Shown piece by piece: positions 1 to 9,100 of a DNA stretch of 64,000 nucleotides (position 1 is its first letter; each line of letters opens with the position of its first letter). Where the stretch lies: assembly GCA_005882135.1 (NCBI GenBank), contig VBDR01000036.1, positions 21,519 through 85,518 of the forward strand, given 5' to 3'. The stretch comes from Chloroflexota bacterium (lineage in GTDB: Bacteria; Chloroflexota; Dormibacteria; Dormibacterales; Dormibacteraceae). The notes under the pieces were generated by a model, which ran no database searches, was not told the origin of the DNA, and worked only from the letters and a program-made list of their open reading frames with translations. The position numbers were made by a program, and so were the translations under genes.

Positions 1-1080
1 ATGTCGTCCGGTGTATGCCATCGCGTCGTCCGGCACGCGTCCGACCGCGCCCCCCTGCGCCCACAACGACAGCTCGGCGCCGGGCGGGATGGTTTCCACC
101 AATCCCGCGCACAGGCTGACCACCTCGTCGCTGAGCGCGGCCAGAAAACCCGCCTTCGTGTAGAAGCGCTGGCCCCACCCCGACGACTCGTCAGCCATGC
201 GCTGCACCTCCAGGTATGGCTTGGCGCCAAATGTGTCCCGAAGCGGGCGCAGCTCGCGGAAGACCCGGAGGTCGCGCTCCGCATCATCGACACCGCCGGC
301 ATGAGTCGAACCAACCACGAAGACCGGCTGACCCTCGAGCTCCTCGTCCTTCGTGAAAGCAAGGGCGACGTGGACGTCATCGTGCGTGGCGACGAATTCG
401 CGGACGTGCTCGGCCACCTCGAGGCTTCGCTCGACCGGGAAGACGACCCCGCCCTGGAAGATGGTTCCATCCATCGGATGCAGGCGGAACTCAAACGAGG
501 TGGCCACGCCGAAATTCGCGCCTGCCCCGCGCAGACCCCAGAACAGATCGGGGTTCTCTGTCTCGCTCGCGTGGATCTTGTTTCCGTTCGCGGTGACGAG
601 GTCGACCCCCACGAGGTTGTCGACCGTCAGCCCGAGTTTGCGCTGCAGGCGGCCCATGCCGCCCCCGAGCGTCAGTCCGGCCACGCCGGTATGCCCGACC
701 ACGCCGACGGGACAGACCAGGCCGTGCGATTGCGCCGCCTTGTCGAGCTGCGACAGGTGCGCGCCGCCTTGAGCCCGCGCTCGTTTGTTCACCGGATCGA
801 CCGTCACCTCGCGCATGCGCGAGAGGTCCAGGACCATGCCGCCGTCGCACGTGGAGAACCCGGCCACGCTGTGGGCCCCACCGCGCACCGCCACGACAAG
901 CTGCTCCTCGCCCGCAAACTGGATCGCGCTGATCACGTCATCGACCGAGGTCGGGCGGACGACCAGGGCTGGGCGCCGGTCGGCGATTGCGTTCCAAACG
1001 ATTCGCGCCTGGTCGTAGTCCGGGTGGCCGGGAAGGATCACCTCGCCTGCGAATCGCTCCCTGAACTCCGCAAGATTCAG
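1..1080 (-). CDS. FAD-linked oxidase (PCMH/BBE-like), C-terminus cut by window edge
   Basis: This frame is absent from the ORF track because it has no stop inside the window; I translated it directly. It reads as a PCMH-type FAD oxidoreductase. RGGAHS near residue 68 is the FAD-binding loop whose His is the usual 8-alpha linkage site, followed by DLSRM and by the glycine-rich TLGGGMGRLQRK segment. A Cys in CPVGVVGH sits where berberine-bridge-type enzymes carry a second, cysteinyl flavin bond, so bicovalent FAD is possible (inference). The substrate cannot be told. The family-like N-terminus NLAEFRERF follows directly after a CTG at 1080, 4 nt downstream of the ppdK stop. The only in-frame ATG upstream (1170) would add a basic, ppdK-antiframe-like extension. 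A GTG at 1041 is the other option. The 360 visible codons are uninterrupted; the berberine-type C-terminal domain lies outside the window. Confidence 0.8.
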   Translation of the reverse strand, partial: MNLAEFRERFAGEVILPGHPDYDQARIVWNAIADRRPALVVRPTSVDDVISAIQFAGEEQLVVAVRGGAHSVAGFSTCDGGMVLDLSRMREVTVDPVNKRARAQGGAHLSQLDKAAQSHGLVCPVGVVGHTGVAGLTLGGGMGRLQRKLGLTVDNLVGVDLVTANGNKIHASETENPDLFWGLRGAGANFGVATSFEFRLHPMDGTIFQGGVVFPVERSLEVAEHVREFVATHDDVHVALAFTKDEELEGQPVFVVGSTHAGGVDDAERDLRVFRELRPLRDTFGAKPYLEVQRMADESSGWGQRFYTKAGFLAALSDEVVSLCAGLVETIPPGAELSLWAQGGAVGRVPDDAMAYTGRH

Positions 1081-1084
1081 AGAG

Positions 1085-3754
1085 CTACTTCGTACCAGTA
1101 CCTTCTCCGATCGCCGCTTGCGCCGCGGCCAGCCGCGCCACCGGGACGCGGAACGGGCTGCACGAAACATAGTTCAGCCCCAGCTTGTGGCAAAGGTGGA
1201 TCGAGTCGGGGTCTCCCCCATGCTCGCCGCAGATCCCGACCTCGAGATCGCGCCGGGTCCTGCGGCCCTCCTTGACCGCGATCTCCATGAGCCGCCCCAC
1301 GCCGGCCACGTCGATCGTCTCGAACGGGTTGCGGGGCAGGATCTTCTGTTCGAGGTAGCGGACGATGAAAGCTCGCTCGGCGTCGTCGCGAGAGAAGCCG
1401 AAGGTGGTCTGGGTGAGGTCGTTTGTGCCGAATGAGAAGAACTCGGCCTCCTGCGCGATCTCGCCCGCCGTCAGCGCGGCGCGCGGGATCTCGATCATGG
1501 TCCCGAACTTGTACGGTACCTTGACGCCCGCCTCCCTCTGCACCGCTTCCGCCACCGGCTTCAGCTCGGCGTGAACCGTGCGCAGCTCAGCCACCGTGCC
1601 CGCGAGCGGGATCATGATCTCGGGTCGCGCGTCGACCTTGCGCTTGCGCAGGTTGCAGGCCGCCTCCATGATCGCGCGCACCTGCATTCGTGTGATCTCC
1701 GGATACAGGATCGACAGCCGCACGCCGCGAAGGCCCAACATCGGGTTGGCCTCGTGCAGCTCCTCGACTCTGGCCTGGACCTTCTCTCGCTCGGCCAGTC
1801 GCGCGGGATCCTCGCCCGTGTCCTTGAGGTGGGTCGTCTCGCGTATCAACTCTTCGAGGCTCGGCAGGAACTCATGAAGCGGCGGGTCGATGAGCCGGAT
1901 GATCACCGGCAGCCCCGCCATCTCCTTGAAGATGCCCTCGAAGTCACCGCGCTGCATCGGTAGGAGCTTGGCGAGCTGTTTTTCGCGCTCCGCGGTGGTG
2001 GTGGCCATGATCATGGCCTGCACGACCGGCAGCCGTTCCTGCTCCATGAACATGTGCTCGGTCCGGCACAAGCCGACGCCCTGGGCGCCGTTCTCCCGCG
2101 CCTTTTGCGCATCGCGCGGATAGTCCGCGTTCGCCCATACCTCGAGGCGCCGGAGTTCGTCGGCCCAGCGCAGGACCGCGCTCGCAGCGGGGTGCTGGTT
2201 CAATGAACGGGCTTCGATCGTCGGGACATTGCCGACGTATACCTCACCGGTGGTGCCGTCGATCGTGATCTGATCACCTTCTTTGATCGTGGTGCCGTTG
2301 GCAGAGAACTTGCGCTGCCGCACATCCACGTCGATTGCGCTGGCGCCCACGACGCAGGGCCGGCCCATGCCGCGCGCAACCAGGGCCGCATGGCTCGCGG
2401 TGCCGCCGGTTTGGGTCAGGATGCCCTTCGCCTCGACCATGCCGTGCACGTCGTTGGGGTTCGTCTCAACCCTGACCAGGATCACCGCCTTGCCTTGCTT
2501 GCCCCATTCGACCGCGGTGTCGGCGTCGAAAACCGCGCCGCCGCTGGCCGCTCCAGGTGATGCGGGGACGCCCTTCGCGAGCGGGGACACTTTCGCCGCT
2601 GGGTCGACGCGCGGGAACAGCAGCTGCTCGAGCTGCCGCGGCTCGATGCGCGCCACAGCGTCCTTCTTCGTGATCAGCCGCTCCTTCACCATGTCGACCG
2701 CGATGTTCACGGCCGCCTCACCGGTGCGCTTGGCCGAGCGTGTCTGCAGCATGTAGAGCTTGCCGCGCTCAATTGTGAACTCGAGGTCCTGGACGTCGCG
2801 GTAGTGCTTCTCGAGCTGACGCGCGTAGCGCTCGAACTGCGCGTACACCTTCGGCATGTGGCGCTTCAGCGCATTGATCGGCTCGGTGTCGCGCACTCCC
2901 GCCACGACGTCTTCGCCCTGCGCGTTGGCAAGGTAGTCGCCGTACAGCTCCTTGCCGCCCGTGATCGGGTTGCGCGTGAACGCGACGCCGGTCCCTGACG
3001 TCTCGCCCATATTGCCGAACACCATCATCTGCACGTTGACCGCGGTCCCCAGGTCGTCCGGAATTCGTTCCATGCGCCGATATGTCTTCGCGCGATCGGT
3101 GTTCCATGATTTGAACACCGCGTCGATCGCATCGCGCAGTTGCTCGACCGGGTCGGTCGGGAAATCGCGACCCGTCTCTTCCTTATAGATGCTGAGGAAC
3201 CGAGCGACCAGCGGGCGCAGCTGCTCGGGCTTCAGGTCGGGGTCGGTTTTGACCCCGGCCTTCTTCTTGGCCTCCTGCAGCGCATGCTCGAACTTCTCGC
3301 CGTCGATGCCCTTGACCGTCTTGCCGAACATCTGAATGAAGCGGCGCCTCGCATCGAGGGCAAAGCGCTCGTCTTTGGTCAGAGCGGCGAGGCCCTTGGT
3401 CGTTTCTTCGTTCAGGCCCAGGTTCAGGACGGTGTCCATCATCCCGGGCATGGAGAACTTCGCGCCCGAGCGGACGCTGACTAGCAGCGGATCCTTCAGG
3501 TCGCCGAATTTCTTGGCCGCCTTGCGCTCGAGGATCTTCAGCGCCGGCAGGATCTGCTCCCATAGTCCTTTCGGAAACTTGCCGCCGCTCGCGTAATACG
3601 CGCGGCACGCCTCGGTCGTGATCGTGAAGCCATGTGGGACAGGCATGCCCGCCCGCGTCATCTCCGCGGCGCCAGCGCCTTTGCCGCCAAGAAGGTCGCG
3701 CATTTTGGCGGAGCCTTCTGAGAACTGATACACCCACTTGTGGACTTTCGGCAT
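1085..3754 (-). CDS. ppdK: pyruvate, phosphate dikinase
   Basis: About 889 residues, the normal PPDK length. It interconverts pyruvate + ATP + Pi and PEP + AMP + PPi in the cytoplasm. The N-terminal nucleotide-binding domain begins LLGGKGAGAAEM and carries SVRSGAKFSMPGMMDT. The central phosphohistidine domain shows GGTASHAALVARGMG, whose His is the swivelling phosphate carrier. The C-terminal TIM barrel ends with the GICGEHGGDP motif that holds the catalytic Cys. I place the start at the ATG of MPKVHKWVYQF (3754). The 12 extra residues of the longer ORF (MNGEEAW...) come from translating dispersed repeat copy A and look spurious. The FAD oxidase follows 4 nt after the stop, so the two probably share a transcript. 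Confidence 0.96.
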   Translation of the reverse strand: MPKVHKWVYQFSEGSAKMRDLLGGKGAGAAEMTRAGMPVPHGFTITTEACRAYYASGGKFPKGLWEQILPALKILERKAAKKFGDLKDPLLVSVRSGAKFSMPGMMDTVLNLGLNEETTKGLAALTKDERFALDARRRFIQMFGKTVKGIDGEKFEHALQEAKKKAGVKTDPDLKPEQLRPLVARFLSIYKEETGRDFPTDPVEQLRDAIDAVFKSWNTDRAKTYRRMERIPDDLGTAVNVQMMVFGNMGETSGTGVAFTRNPITGGKELYGDYLANAQGEDVVAGVRDTEPINALKRHMPKVYAQFERYARQLEKHYRDVQDLEFTIERGKLYMLQTRSAKRTGEAAVNIAVDMVKERLITKKDAVARIEPRQLEQLLFPRVDPAAKVSPLAKGVPASPGAASGGAVFDADTAVEWGKQGKAVILVRVETNPNDVHGMVEAKGILTQTGGTASHAALVARGMGRPCVVGASAIDVDVRQRKFSANGTTIKEGDQITIDGTTGEVYVGNVPTIEARSLNQHPAASAVLRWADELRRLEVWANADYPRDAQKARENGAQGVGLCRTEHMFMEQERLPVVQAMIMATTTAEREKQLAKLLPMQRGDFEGIFKEMAGLPVIIRLIDPPLHEFLPSLEELIRETTHLKDTGEDPARLAEREKVQARVEELHEANPMLGLRGVRLSILYPEITRMQVRAIMEAACNLRKRKVDARPEIMIPLAGTVAELRTVHAELKPVAEAVQREAGVKVPYKFGTMIEIPRAALTAGEIAQEAEFFSFGTNDLTQTTFGFSRDDAERAFIVRYLEQKILPRNPFETIDVAGVGRLMEIAVKEGRRTRRDLEVGICGEHGGDPDSIHLCHKLGLNYVSCSPFRVPVARLAAAQAAIGEGTGTK

Positions 3755-3774
3755 GGAGGTGCTATTTTCCCATG

Positions 3775-3834
3775 CTTCCTCCCCATTCATGGGGAGGCCG
3801 GCCGCCGGCGCAGCGCGCGGCCGGGTGGGGAGAG
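3775..3834. repeat. dispersed palindromic repeat, copy A
   Basis: It holds a 20-bp palindrome with 9-bp arms, CCTCCCCAT-TC-ATGGGGAGG (3778-3797). A second GC-rich inverted repeat follows (CCGGCCGC...GCGGCCGG). It lies between the divergent ppdK and the unknown gene at 3853. Related elements occur at 5250, 14890, 39041 and 40019. Confidence 0.75.
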
Positions 3835-3852
3835 CCGATTACCCTTTCCACG

Positions 3853-4470
3853 ATGGACGACCTGGGAAAGGCGACCGAAGACCAGGTCATTCTGGCCTGG
3901 CTCCAGGCCGAGATCGAGTCGCCCGAGTTCCAGGCCTACCTGGTCGGCAACCCACCCAATCCTGCGAACCTGTCGGTCGCTCTCAAGGCGGCGCGGTCGC
4001 CAGATCTACATGACGGCGCACAGAACGAGCTGCGGCGGCAGATCATCACCTCGGTCTACGGGTTCGGACAGAGCGCGGGCAGCTTCCAGGGACTCGGCGC
4101 CGACATCGGGTGGCGTCGATTCCGGTTGAGCACCGACGAGGTCGGCGAGCTGCTGTACGCAAGGCAAGGCGCGGCGTGGCCGATCCTCGCGCCCGCCACT
4201 CGCAAGGTTGCCGAGGGCGCGACCAACGTCGGCCACGTCTTCACCGGCGACTCGACCAACATGGTCGTGCTGTCGCTGGCGTCAGGCCTGTGCCACTCGG
4301 ACAAAAAGGTGCCCGAGATCATCGCGCTGCGCCGCCCCGACGGACATCTCGTGATCCTCGAGGGACACGCACGCGCGACCGCGATCGTGCTGGAGGCTCA
4401 CCGTTTTCCGAATGGCGTTCAGGCTTACGTCGGCGACGGCCCGAGCGTCGCCAACTGGCCATACCTCTAG
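3853..4470 (+). CDS. protein of unknown function, 205 aa
   Basis: I do not recognise a family with confidence. I start it at ATG 3853 (MDDLGKATEDQVILAWLQ) because the upstream part of the longer ORF runs through repeat A. It has no signal peptide or membrane segment, so it is predicted cytoplasmic. The N-terminal 60 residues look helical. The C-terminus has VILEGHARATAIVLEA, which resembles the ParB/sulfiredoxin-like 'EGxHR' turn only loosely. The stop lies 12 nt before the papain-like peptidase, and the stop codon itself is part of that gene's ribosome binding site (TAGGAG), so the two are co-transcribed. A role linked to the peptidase is inference. Confidence 0.7.
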   Translation: MDDLGKATEDQVILAWLQAEIESPEFQAYLVGNPPNPANLSVALKAARSPDLHDGAQNELRRQIITSVYGFGQSAGSFQGLGADIGWRRFRLSTDEVGELLYARQGAAWPILAPATRKVAEGATNVGHVFTGDSTNMVVLSLASGLCHSDKKVPEIIALRRPDGHLVILEGHARATAIVLEAHRFPNGVQAYVGDGPSVANWPYL

Positions 4471-4482
4471 GAGCTTGATGCC

Positions 4483-5250
4483 ATGACCCAACCCCGCGAG
4501 ATCCGCCACTACGGGTGGATACCGGACGTGCCCGACCAGCGCGACCATCTTTACGCTGCTCCCGCCCAGTACCTCAAGGCGCTGCCGGCCCTCACCGACC
4601 TACGCGCCAAGTGCCCGCCCGTCTACGACCAGGGCCAGCTCGGCAGCTGCACGGCCAACGCGATCGGCGGAGCGGTCGAGTTCGACCGCATCAAGCAGAA
4701 GCTCTCGGATTTCGTGCCGTCACGCCTTTTCATCTACTACAACGAGCGCGTCATCGAGGGCACGGTGTCGATCGACAGCGGCGCGATGATCCGCGACGGG
4801 ATCAAGTCGGTGGCGAGCGACGGTGTCTGTCCGGAACCCGAATGGCCTTACGACATCGCTAAGTTCGCGAAACGGCCGTCGGCGAAGTGCTACAAGGACG
4901 CCAGGCTGGACCGCGCCGTTTCGTACCAGAGCCTCATCCAGGACCTGAACCAGATGAAGGGGTGCCTTGCCTCGGGCTACCCGTTCATCTTCGGGTTCAC
5001 GGTCTATGAGAGCTTCGAAACCGAGGCGGTCCGGAAGACGGGCCATGCGCCCATGCCCGGTTGGGGTGAGCGGCCGGTCGGCGGCCACGCGGTGATGGCG
5101 GTTGGTTACAACGAGTCCAGGCAGTGGTTCCTGGCCCGCAACTCATGGGGCGCCGCCTGGGGCATCAAGGGTTACTTCACGCTCCCATACGCGTACTTCG
5201 TCCAGCCAGGCTTGGCGAGCGACTTCTGGACGGTCCGATTGGTGGGATAG
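4483..5250 (+). CDS. papain-like (C1 family) cysteine peptidase
   Basis: 255 residues with a full papain active site. PVYDQGQLGSCTANA carries the oxyanion Gln and the nucleophilic Cys. GGHAVMAVGYN carries the catalytic His. ARNSWGAAWGIKGYF carries the Asn and the typical C1 'NSWG' signature. There is no signal peptide and no obvious inhibitory propeptide, so it is probably active in the cytoplasm, unlike lysosomal-type C1 enzymes. The start is ATG 4483 with AGGAG 9 nt upstream. It is the second gene of a pair with the unknown gene at 3853. Repeat copy B begins right at the stop codon. Confidence 0.9.
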   Translation: MTQPREIRHYGWIPDVPDQRDHLYAAPAQYLKALPALTDLRAKCPPVYDQGQLGSCTANAIGGAVEFDRIKQKLSDFVPSRLFIYYNERVIEGTVSIDSGAMIRDGIKSVASDGVCPEPEWPYDIAKFAKRPSAKCYKDARLDRAVSYQSLIQDLNQMKGCLASGYPFIFGFTVYESFETEAVRKTGHAPMPGWGERPVGGHAVMAVGYNESRQWFLARNSWGAAWGIKGYFTLPYAYFVQPGLASDFWTVRLVG

Positions 5251-5298
5251 CCCCTCCGGCGCCTTGAGCTCCACCTCCGCACGAGTGGGGAGGAAGCC
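5250..5298. repeat. dispersed palindromic repeat, copy B
   Basis: It reads CCCCTCCGGCGCC then a degenerate second arm (GAGCTCC), then ACCTCC...GTGGGGAGG. It has the same orientation as copy C and is inverted relative to copies A and D. It starts immediately after the peptidase stop codon. The rest of the gap to 5481 has a short GAGGAG/CTCCTC inverted repeat near 5390 and no ORF I can support. Confidence 0.65.
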
Positions 5299-5481
5299 CA
5301 ACCGGAGCCCGGCGAGCAATCAGGGAGGGGGGCCCGCCGGGTCGGCTGGAGCATCGGCCTCGAGAAGTTGGAGATGGGGAGTGTAGAGAGGAGGAGGCCT
5401 TACTCCTCGTGGTATTCACATACGGCCCTACAGCGCGGCTTAACGAACGCGGCCTCCGAAACTTGCGTTTGAATTGACGCC

Positions 5482-6072
5482 GTGACAACTTCCCGGCTCG
5501 AGGCCTTCAGCGACGGCGTCTTCGCGATCGCGGCCACGCTCTTGATCCTGAACGTGTCAGCAGAAGGCGCGCCGTTGGGACTGCAGCTGTTGAAGATCTG
5601 GCCGAGCTACGTGGCGTACGCCGTGAGCTTCATCACGATCGGAATCATCTGGGCCAACCACCACACCGTCATGAGCCAGATCGCGCACGTCAACCGGCTG
5701 TTTCTGCTGCTGAACGTGCTGTTCCTGATGGTGATCGCGTTCATCCCCTTCCCGACCAGGCTCCTGGCCGAGCACATCACCAATCCCGACGGCCTGCAGG
5801 CGGCGTCGATCGCCTACGGCATCACGCTGACGCTGACCGCCGTGTCATTCAACCTGCTGTGGCGCTACGCGGCCGCAGGGCGGCGCCTGCTTCGAACCAA
5901 CGCGGACGCTCGGACGGTGGAGGGCATCGGGCGAAGCTACCTGCCCGGGCCTTTCCTGTACGCGGCGGCCACCGCCCTGGCCCTCGTCAACCCATATGCA
6001 AGCGCGGCTTTCTACACCGCGATCGCGGTGTTCTACGTGCTCGAGAGCTCGATCTTCGGCGGCCGCAGCTGA
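5482..6072 (+). CDS. TMEM175-family membrane protein (DUF1211, putative K+ channel)
   Basis: 196 residues, starting at GTG 5482. The first helix is RLEAFSDGVFAIAATLLIL, which contains the FSDG signature of the TMEM175/DUF1211 family, whose characterised members are potassium-selective channels. A second conserved stretch, GIIWANHHTVMSQI, follows in helix 3. I count about five to six hydrophobic segments in one repeat, the usual size for bacterial members that assemble as tetramers. It faces the phosphoesterase gene across a strong hairpin terminator. Ion selectivity is inferred from the family, not shown here. Confidence 0.9.
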   Translation: MTTSRLEAFSDGVFAIAATLLILNVSAEGAPLGLQLLKIWPSYVAYAVSFITIGIIWANHHTVMSQIAHVNRLFLLLNVLFLMVIAFIPFPTRLLAEHITNPDGLQAASIAYGITLTLTAVSFNLLWRYAAAGRRLLRTNADARTVEGIGRSYLPGPFLYAAATALALVNPYASAAFYTAIAVFYVLESSIFGGRS

Positions 6073-6090
6073 GGCGACCGGCGGCCGGCC

Positions 6091-6120
6091 GCGAGGGCCC
6101 GACGCCGGGCCCTCGCTTTC
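6091..6120. terminator. bidirectional hairpin terminator
   Basis: A perfect 11-bp stem GCGAGGGCCCG / CGGGCCCTCGC with a 4-nt loop, followed by TTTCCC. It lies between the convergent stops of the TMEM175 gene (6072) and the phosphoesterase (6131), and could stop transcription from both sides. Confidence 0.75.
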
Positions 6121-6130
6121 CCTGCCTCGG

Positions 6131-7834
6131 TCAGGCGAAAGGCGATTTCGCCGCGAAAACCCTGGAGAGGTCGTTGACCGCACCATCGCGCGTTTCGGCG
6201 CCGAGCGGGGTGAGGCCGTAGCGGCGCTCGATCGTGGCGAGGATGGAGGTGGTGTCGTACTGGGTGTGGTCGACGACGAATTCCCCGCGCAGGCGCGGAG
6301 CAATGACCAGCGCCGGGATGCGCGTGCCCGGGCCCCACTGGTCGTGGGGTCCGGCGGTTCCGCCCTGGCCCGGAGGCACGACGTGGTCCCACTGGCCGCC
6401 GAACTCGTCATAGGTGACGACGACCATGGTGTCCTTGCGGCAGGCGCTGTTGTCGATCGCCGAGAGCAGCTGAACCAGGTGGTCACTGCCGCGGCCCTCG
6501 CTTGTGTATCCGGGGTGCTCGTTCTCGAGCCCGATCGGCTTCACGAAGCTGACCGAGTTGAGGTCGCACGTTTGGGCCGAGTTGTTCGCAAGCTGCATGA
6601 ACTCAACCTCGTCGCGCAGGTGCGTCCGCCCAGGGGTGCCGGTCGCATACGCGGCGTAGTAGTTGAACGGCTGGTGGTGGTACTGGAAGACCTTGTTCGG
6701 GCAGTGCGGCCAGGCCGGGTTCGGAGCGGAGGCGGGGTCGGTACAGGTGGGATTCAGGCCGGGAGTGCCATTGCTCCAGCCCGGCGCCCCGACGTCACCG
6801 TTGGCGTTCGACCATCCGCCTGAGTACCACGCCCAGCTGACACCTGCGCTGGTCAGCTTGTCGCCGATGGTCGTGCCCGTCTGGGCGGGAAGCTGAGGCG
6901 AACCCTTGAAGGGTTGCTGGAAGGGCTGGATGGTGTTGACCGCGTAGTCACCGCATGCGCGGTTCGGATTGGTCGTGGAAAGACCGCAGGCCTGTGTGAC
7001 CGCTTTGTCGAGTTTGGCGGTATCGGTGTGGTAGAGCGGGTAGTTGGTCGGCATGCCCTTGATGTCGAGGATCGAGTGCTGGTCAGCCGGCGCGTCCGTC
7101 CATGTAGGGCTGGCCGCCGCGATCAACCATTGGTGGTTGAGGAACGATCCGCCGAACGCCGACTGGAAAAAGTCGTCAGCGATCGCGTAGTGAGGGTGGC
7201 CGTCACTGTGCAGGTACGTATAGATCGGCAGGGCGCTCGTGTTGTAGTAGCCCATCGCCAGGCCGACCGCATCGCTGCCTGTGACGTACAGATTCTGCCG
7301 ACCGTTGTTGAGCTGGTACTGCTCCTGGTAGAAGCGGTGCACGATATCGCGCGTGCAGCCACCGGGCAAATTGCTCGAATTGTCCGGGTATCCGGTCGCC
7401 GAGAACGGCGCCCCTGGGACAGGGCAGGTGTGCGCGCTCGCCGGAATGGATGCCTCGATGCTGAAGGGTTGGTTGGTGAAGTGGCTCGTGAAAGTCGTTC
7501 CGGTCGTCGTATCTGTGCAGACGGGACCTGGCGCCGAGACCAGGTTCACGTCGTTCTGCATCAAGCAGGTGTACACCGGTGGCGCCACCGCATCACTCTG
7601 AATCACCTGAGTCGTATGGGCGGCGTCAGCGTTGGCGCGGCCATTCACGCCTTCCCAACCTCCGTAGAGATTGTCGAAGCTGTGGTTCTCCTCGTAGATG
7701 ACGACGATGTGGTTGATCGCGGAGAGACCCTTCTGGTCGGTGGTCGCCTGCACGGTCGCCAGCGCCGGTCCGGCCGCAACGGCCGTGACGAATCCGGTCG
7801 CCAGAGTGAGCGCGCGTCGCAACGATCGAGACAT
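6131..7834 (-). CDS. secreted phosphoesterase (phospholipase C / acid phosphatase family)
   Basis: 567 residues. The N-terminus MSRSLRRALTLATGFVTAVAAGPALA is a clear Sec-type signal peptide with an ALA cleavage site. The mature start has HIVVIYEENHSFDNLYGG, the metal-binding EENHSFDN signature of the PF04185 phosphoesterase family (PLC and AcpA-type enzymes). Later VVVTYDEFGGQWDHVVPP and GPGTRIPALVIAP supply the conserved C-terminal metal and substrate motifs. I chose ATG 7834 because GGAGG lies 8 nt upstream; the longer ORF begins at a TTG that overlaps this ribosome binding site. It probably hydrolyses phosphate esters outside the cell, either phospholipid head groups or organic phosphate. 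The precise substrate is not deducible. Confidence 0.92.
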   Translation of the reverse strand: MSRSLRRALTLATGFVTAVAAGPALATVQATTDQKGLSAINHIVVIYEENHSFDNLYGGWEGVNGRANADAAHTTQVIQSDAVAPPVYTCLMQNDVNLVSAPGPVCTDTTTGTTFTSHFTNQPFSIEASIPASAHTCPVPGAPFSATGYPDNSSNLPGGCTRDIVHRFYQEQYQLNNGRQNLYVTGSDAVGLAMGYYNTSALPIYTYLHSDGHPHYAIADDFFQSAFGGSFLNHQWLIAAASPTWTDAPADQHSILDIKGMPTNYPLYHTDTAKLDKAVTQACGLSTTNPNRACGDYAVNTIQPFQQPFKGSPQLPAQTGTTIGDKLTSAGVSWAWYSGGWSNANGDVGAPGWSNGTPGLNPTCTDPASAPNPAWPHCPNKVFQYHHQPFNYYAAYATGTPGRTHLRDEVEFMQLANNSAQTCDLNSVSFVKPIGLENEHPGYTSEGRGSDHLVQLLSAIDNSACRKDTMVVVTYDEFGGQWDHVVPPGQGGTAGPHDQWGPGTRIPALVIAPRLRGEFVVDHTQYDTTSILATIERRYGLTPLGAETRDGAVNDLSRVFAAKSPFA

Positions 7835-7945
7835 ACTTGCTTCCTCCAAAACCCCATATCTCTGCGCGCCAAAGCGGCTCCAGGGAGTGTAGTTCGGCCT
7901 GAGAAAAAGGCAAGGGAACGGGTGGTTATGGTTTGGAGCGTGGCC

Positions 7946-9052
7946 ATGAACGTTTCCACAGGACTCGAGTCGCTGATCTGTGAGCTGGTGGCGATCGAGT
8001 CGGTGAATCCCGACATTGCGGCCTCGGGCGGCGGTGAGACAGCGATCGCCGGATTCGTTGCGTCGTGGTTACGTGCCGAAGGTCTCCTGGTCGAGGTCGT
8101 CGAGCCGGTGCCCGGGCGCCCGAGCGTGGTGGGAGTCCTGCGCGGCAGTGGCGGCGGGCGCAGCCTCATGTTGAACGCGCACATGGACACCGTGGGCGCG
8201 GGCGGGATGGCCGCGGCGTTCTCGCCCGTGGTGCGCGAGGGTCGCGTGTACGGCCGTGGCGCGTACGACATGAAGGCGAGCCTGGCGGCGATCATGGTCA
8301 CGGCTCGAGAGGCGGCCCGCCTGCGCTTGAAAGGCGACCTGATCGTGACGGCGGTCGCAGATGAGGAGGTCGCGAGCCTCGGTACCTCCGCGGTGTTGGA
8401 AAAGTTTCGCGCCGACTTCGGGATCGTCACCGAACCAACCGAGCTGCAGCTCTGTCTCGCCCACAAAGGGTTCGTCTGGCTCGAGGTGGAAACGCACGGC
8501 GTCGCCGCCCACGGGTCGCGCTCCGATCTGGGCGTGGACGCGATCGCACACATGGGCCGGGTCTTGACGGGGGTTCTAGACCTCGATTCGCGCTTGCGCG
8601 AGGGTCCACGACATCGATTGCTCGGGGCGGGCTCCATCCACGCCTCGCTGATCGAGGGCGGCCAGGAGATGTCGACGTATCCGGCCCGCTGCGTGGCCAA
8701 GCTGGAGCGGCGCACGGTGCCCGGCGAAGACGGCGCCAGCAGCCTGCGCGAGATCCAAGAGCTGATCGGCGAGGAACGCGGCACCGCCCGCGTGATGCTG
8801 GAGCGACCGCCGTCGGAAGTCGCCGGCGACCATCCGCTCACCCGCGCCGTTGCGCTGGCCGCAGCAGACCCGGTGCTTATCGGCGTCGCGTACTGGATGG
8901 ACATGGCGCTGCTGAACGCGGCTGGCATCCCAGCGGTGGCGTATGGACCGGAAGGCGAAGGCGCGCACGCCGACGTGGAGTGGGTCGATTTGGCCTCGGT
9001 CGAGAGGTGCGTGCAGGTCTACCTGCGGGCTGCGGAGCTGCTCTGCAGCTGA
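7946..9052 (+). CDS. M20-family metallopeptidase / deacylase
   Basis: 368 residues, start ATG 7946 with GGAG 7 nt upstream; the much longer ORF in the track is an antisense shadow of the phosphoesterase. Zinc-site motifs are in order: NAHMDTVG (His about residue 79), RGAYDMKASLAA, VADEEVASLGTS (catalytic Glu) and TEPTELQLCLAHKG. It also has the lid-domain segment HGSRSDLGVDAI and a C-terminal PEGEGAHADVEWV metal-binding stretch. This is the ArgE/DapE/ACY1/CPG2 group, which removes acyl groups from amino acids or cleaves small peptides. The specific substrate is unclear: it is not next to arginine or lysine genes, so I give no symbol. It is cytoplasmic and divergent from the phosphoesterase. 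Confidence 0.93.
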   Translation: MNVSTGLESLICELVAIESVNPDIAASGGGETAIAGFVASWLRAEGLLVEVVEPVPGRPSVVGVLRGSGGGRSLMLNAHMDTVGAGGMAAAFSPVVREGRVYGRGAYDMKASLAAIMVTAREAARLRLKGDLIVTAVADEEVASLGTSAVLEKFRADFGIVTEPTELQLCLAHKGFVWLEVETHGVAAHGSRSDLGVDAIAHMGRVLTGVLDLDSRLREGPRHRLLGAGSIHASLIEGGQEMSTYPARCVAKLERRTVPGEDGASSLREIQELIGEERGTARVMLERPPSEVAGDHPLTRAVALAAADPVLIGVAYWMDMALLNAAGIPAVAYGPEGEGAHADVEWVDLASVERCVQVYLRAAELLCS

Positions 9053-9100
9053 CCTCCGGCGCCCGGCACGGTCGAAAGCATTACCGGCGCGTAGTTCTGG

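Noticed and set aside
1-1275. 424-aa plus-strand ORF
   Set aside because: It is antisense to the FAD oxidase and the end of ppdK, has no family features, and both minus-strand frames are clearly real.
3755-3790. Longer ppdK start (MNGEEAW...)
   Set aside because: The extra residues are translated repeat copy A; PPDK normally starts near MPKVHKWVYQF.
5385-5405. GAGGAG/CTCCTC inverted repeat as terminator
   Set aside because: Six weak pairs, no T-run, and it lies in a spacer where no transcript needs to end at that point.
6914-7945. N-terminal half of the 712-aa ORF before the M20 peptidase
   Set aside because: It is antisense to the phosphoesterase and unlike any M20 N-terminus; ATG 7946 has a ribosome binding site.
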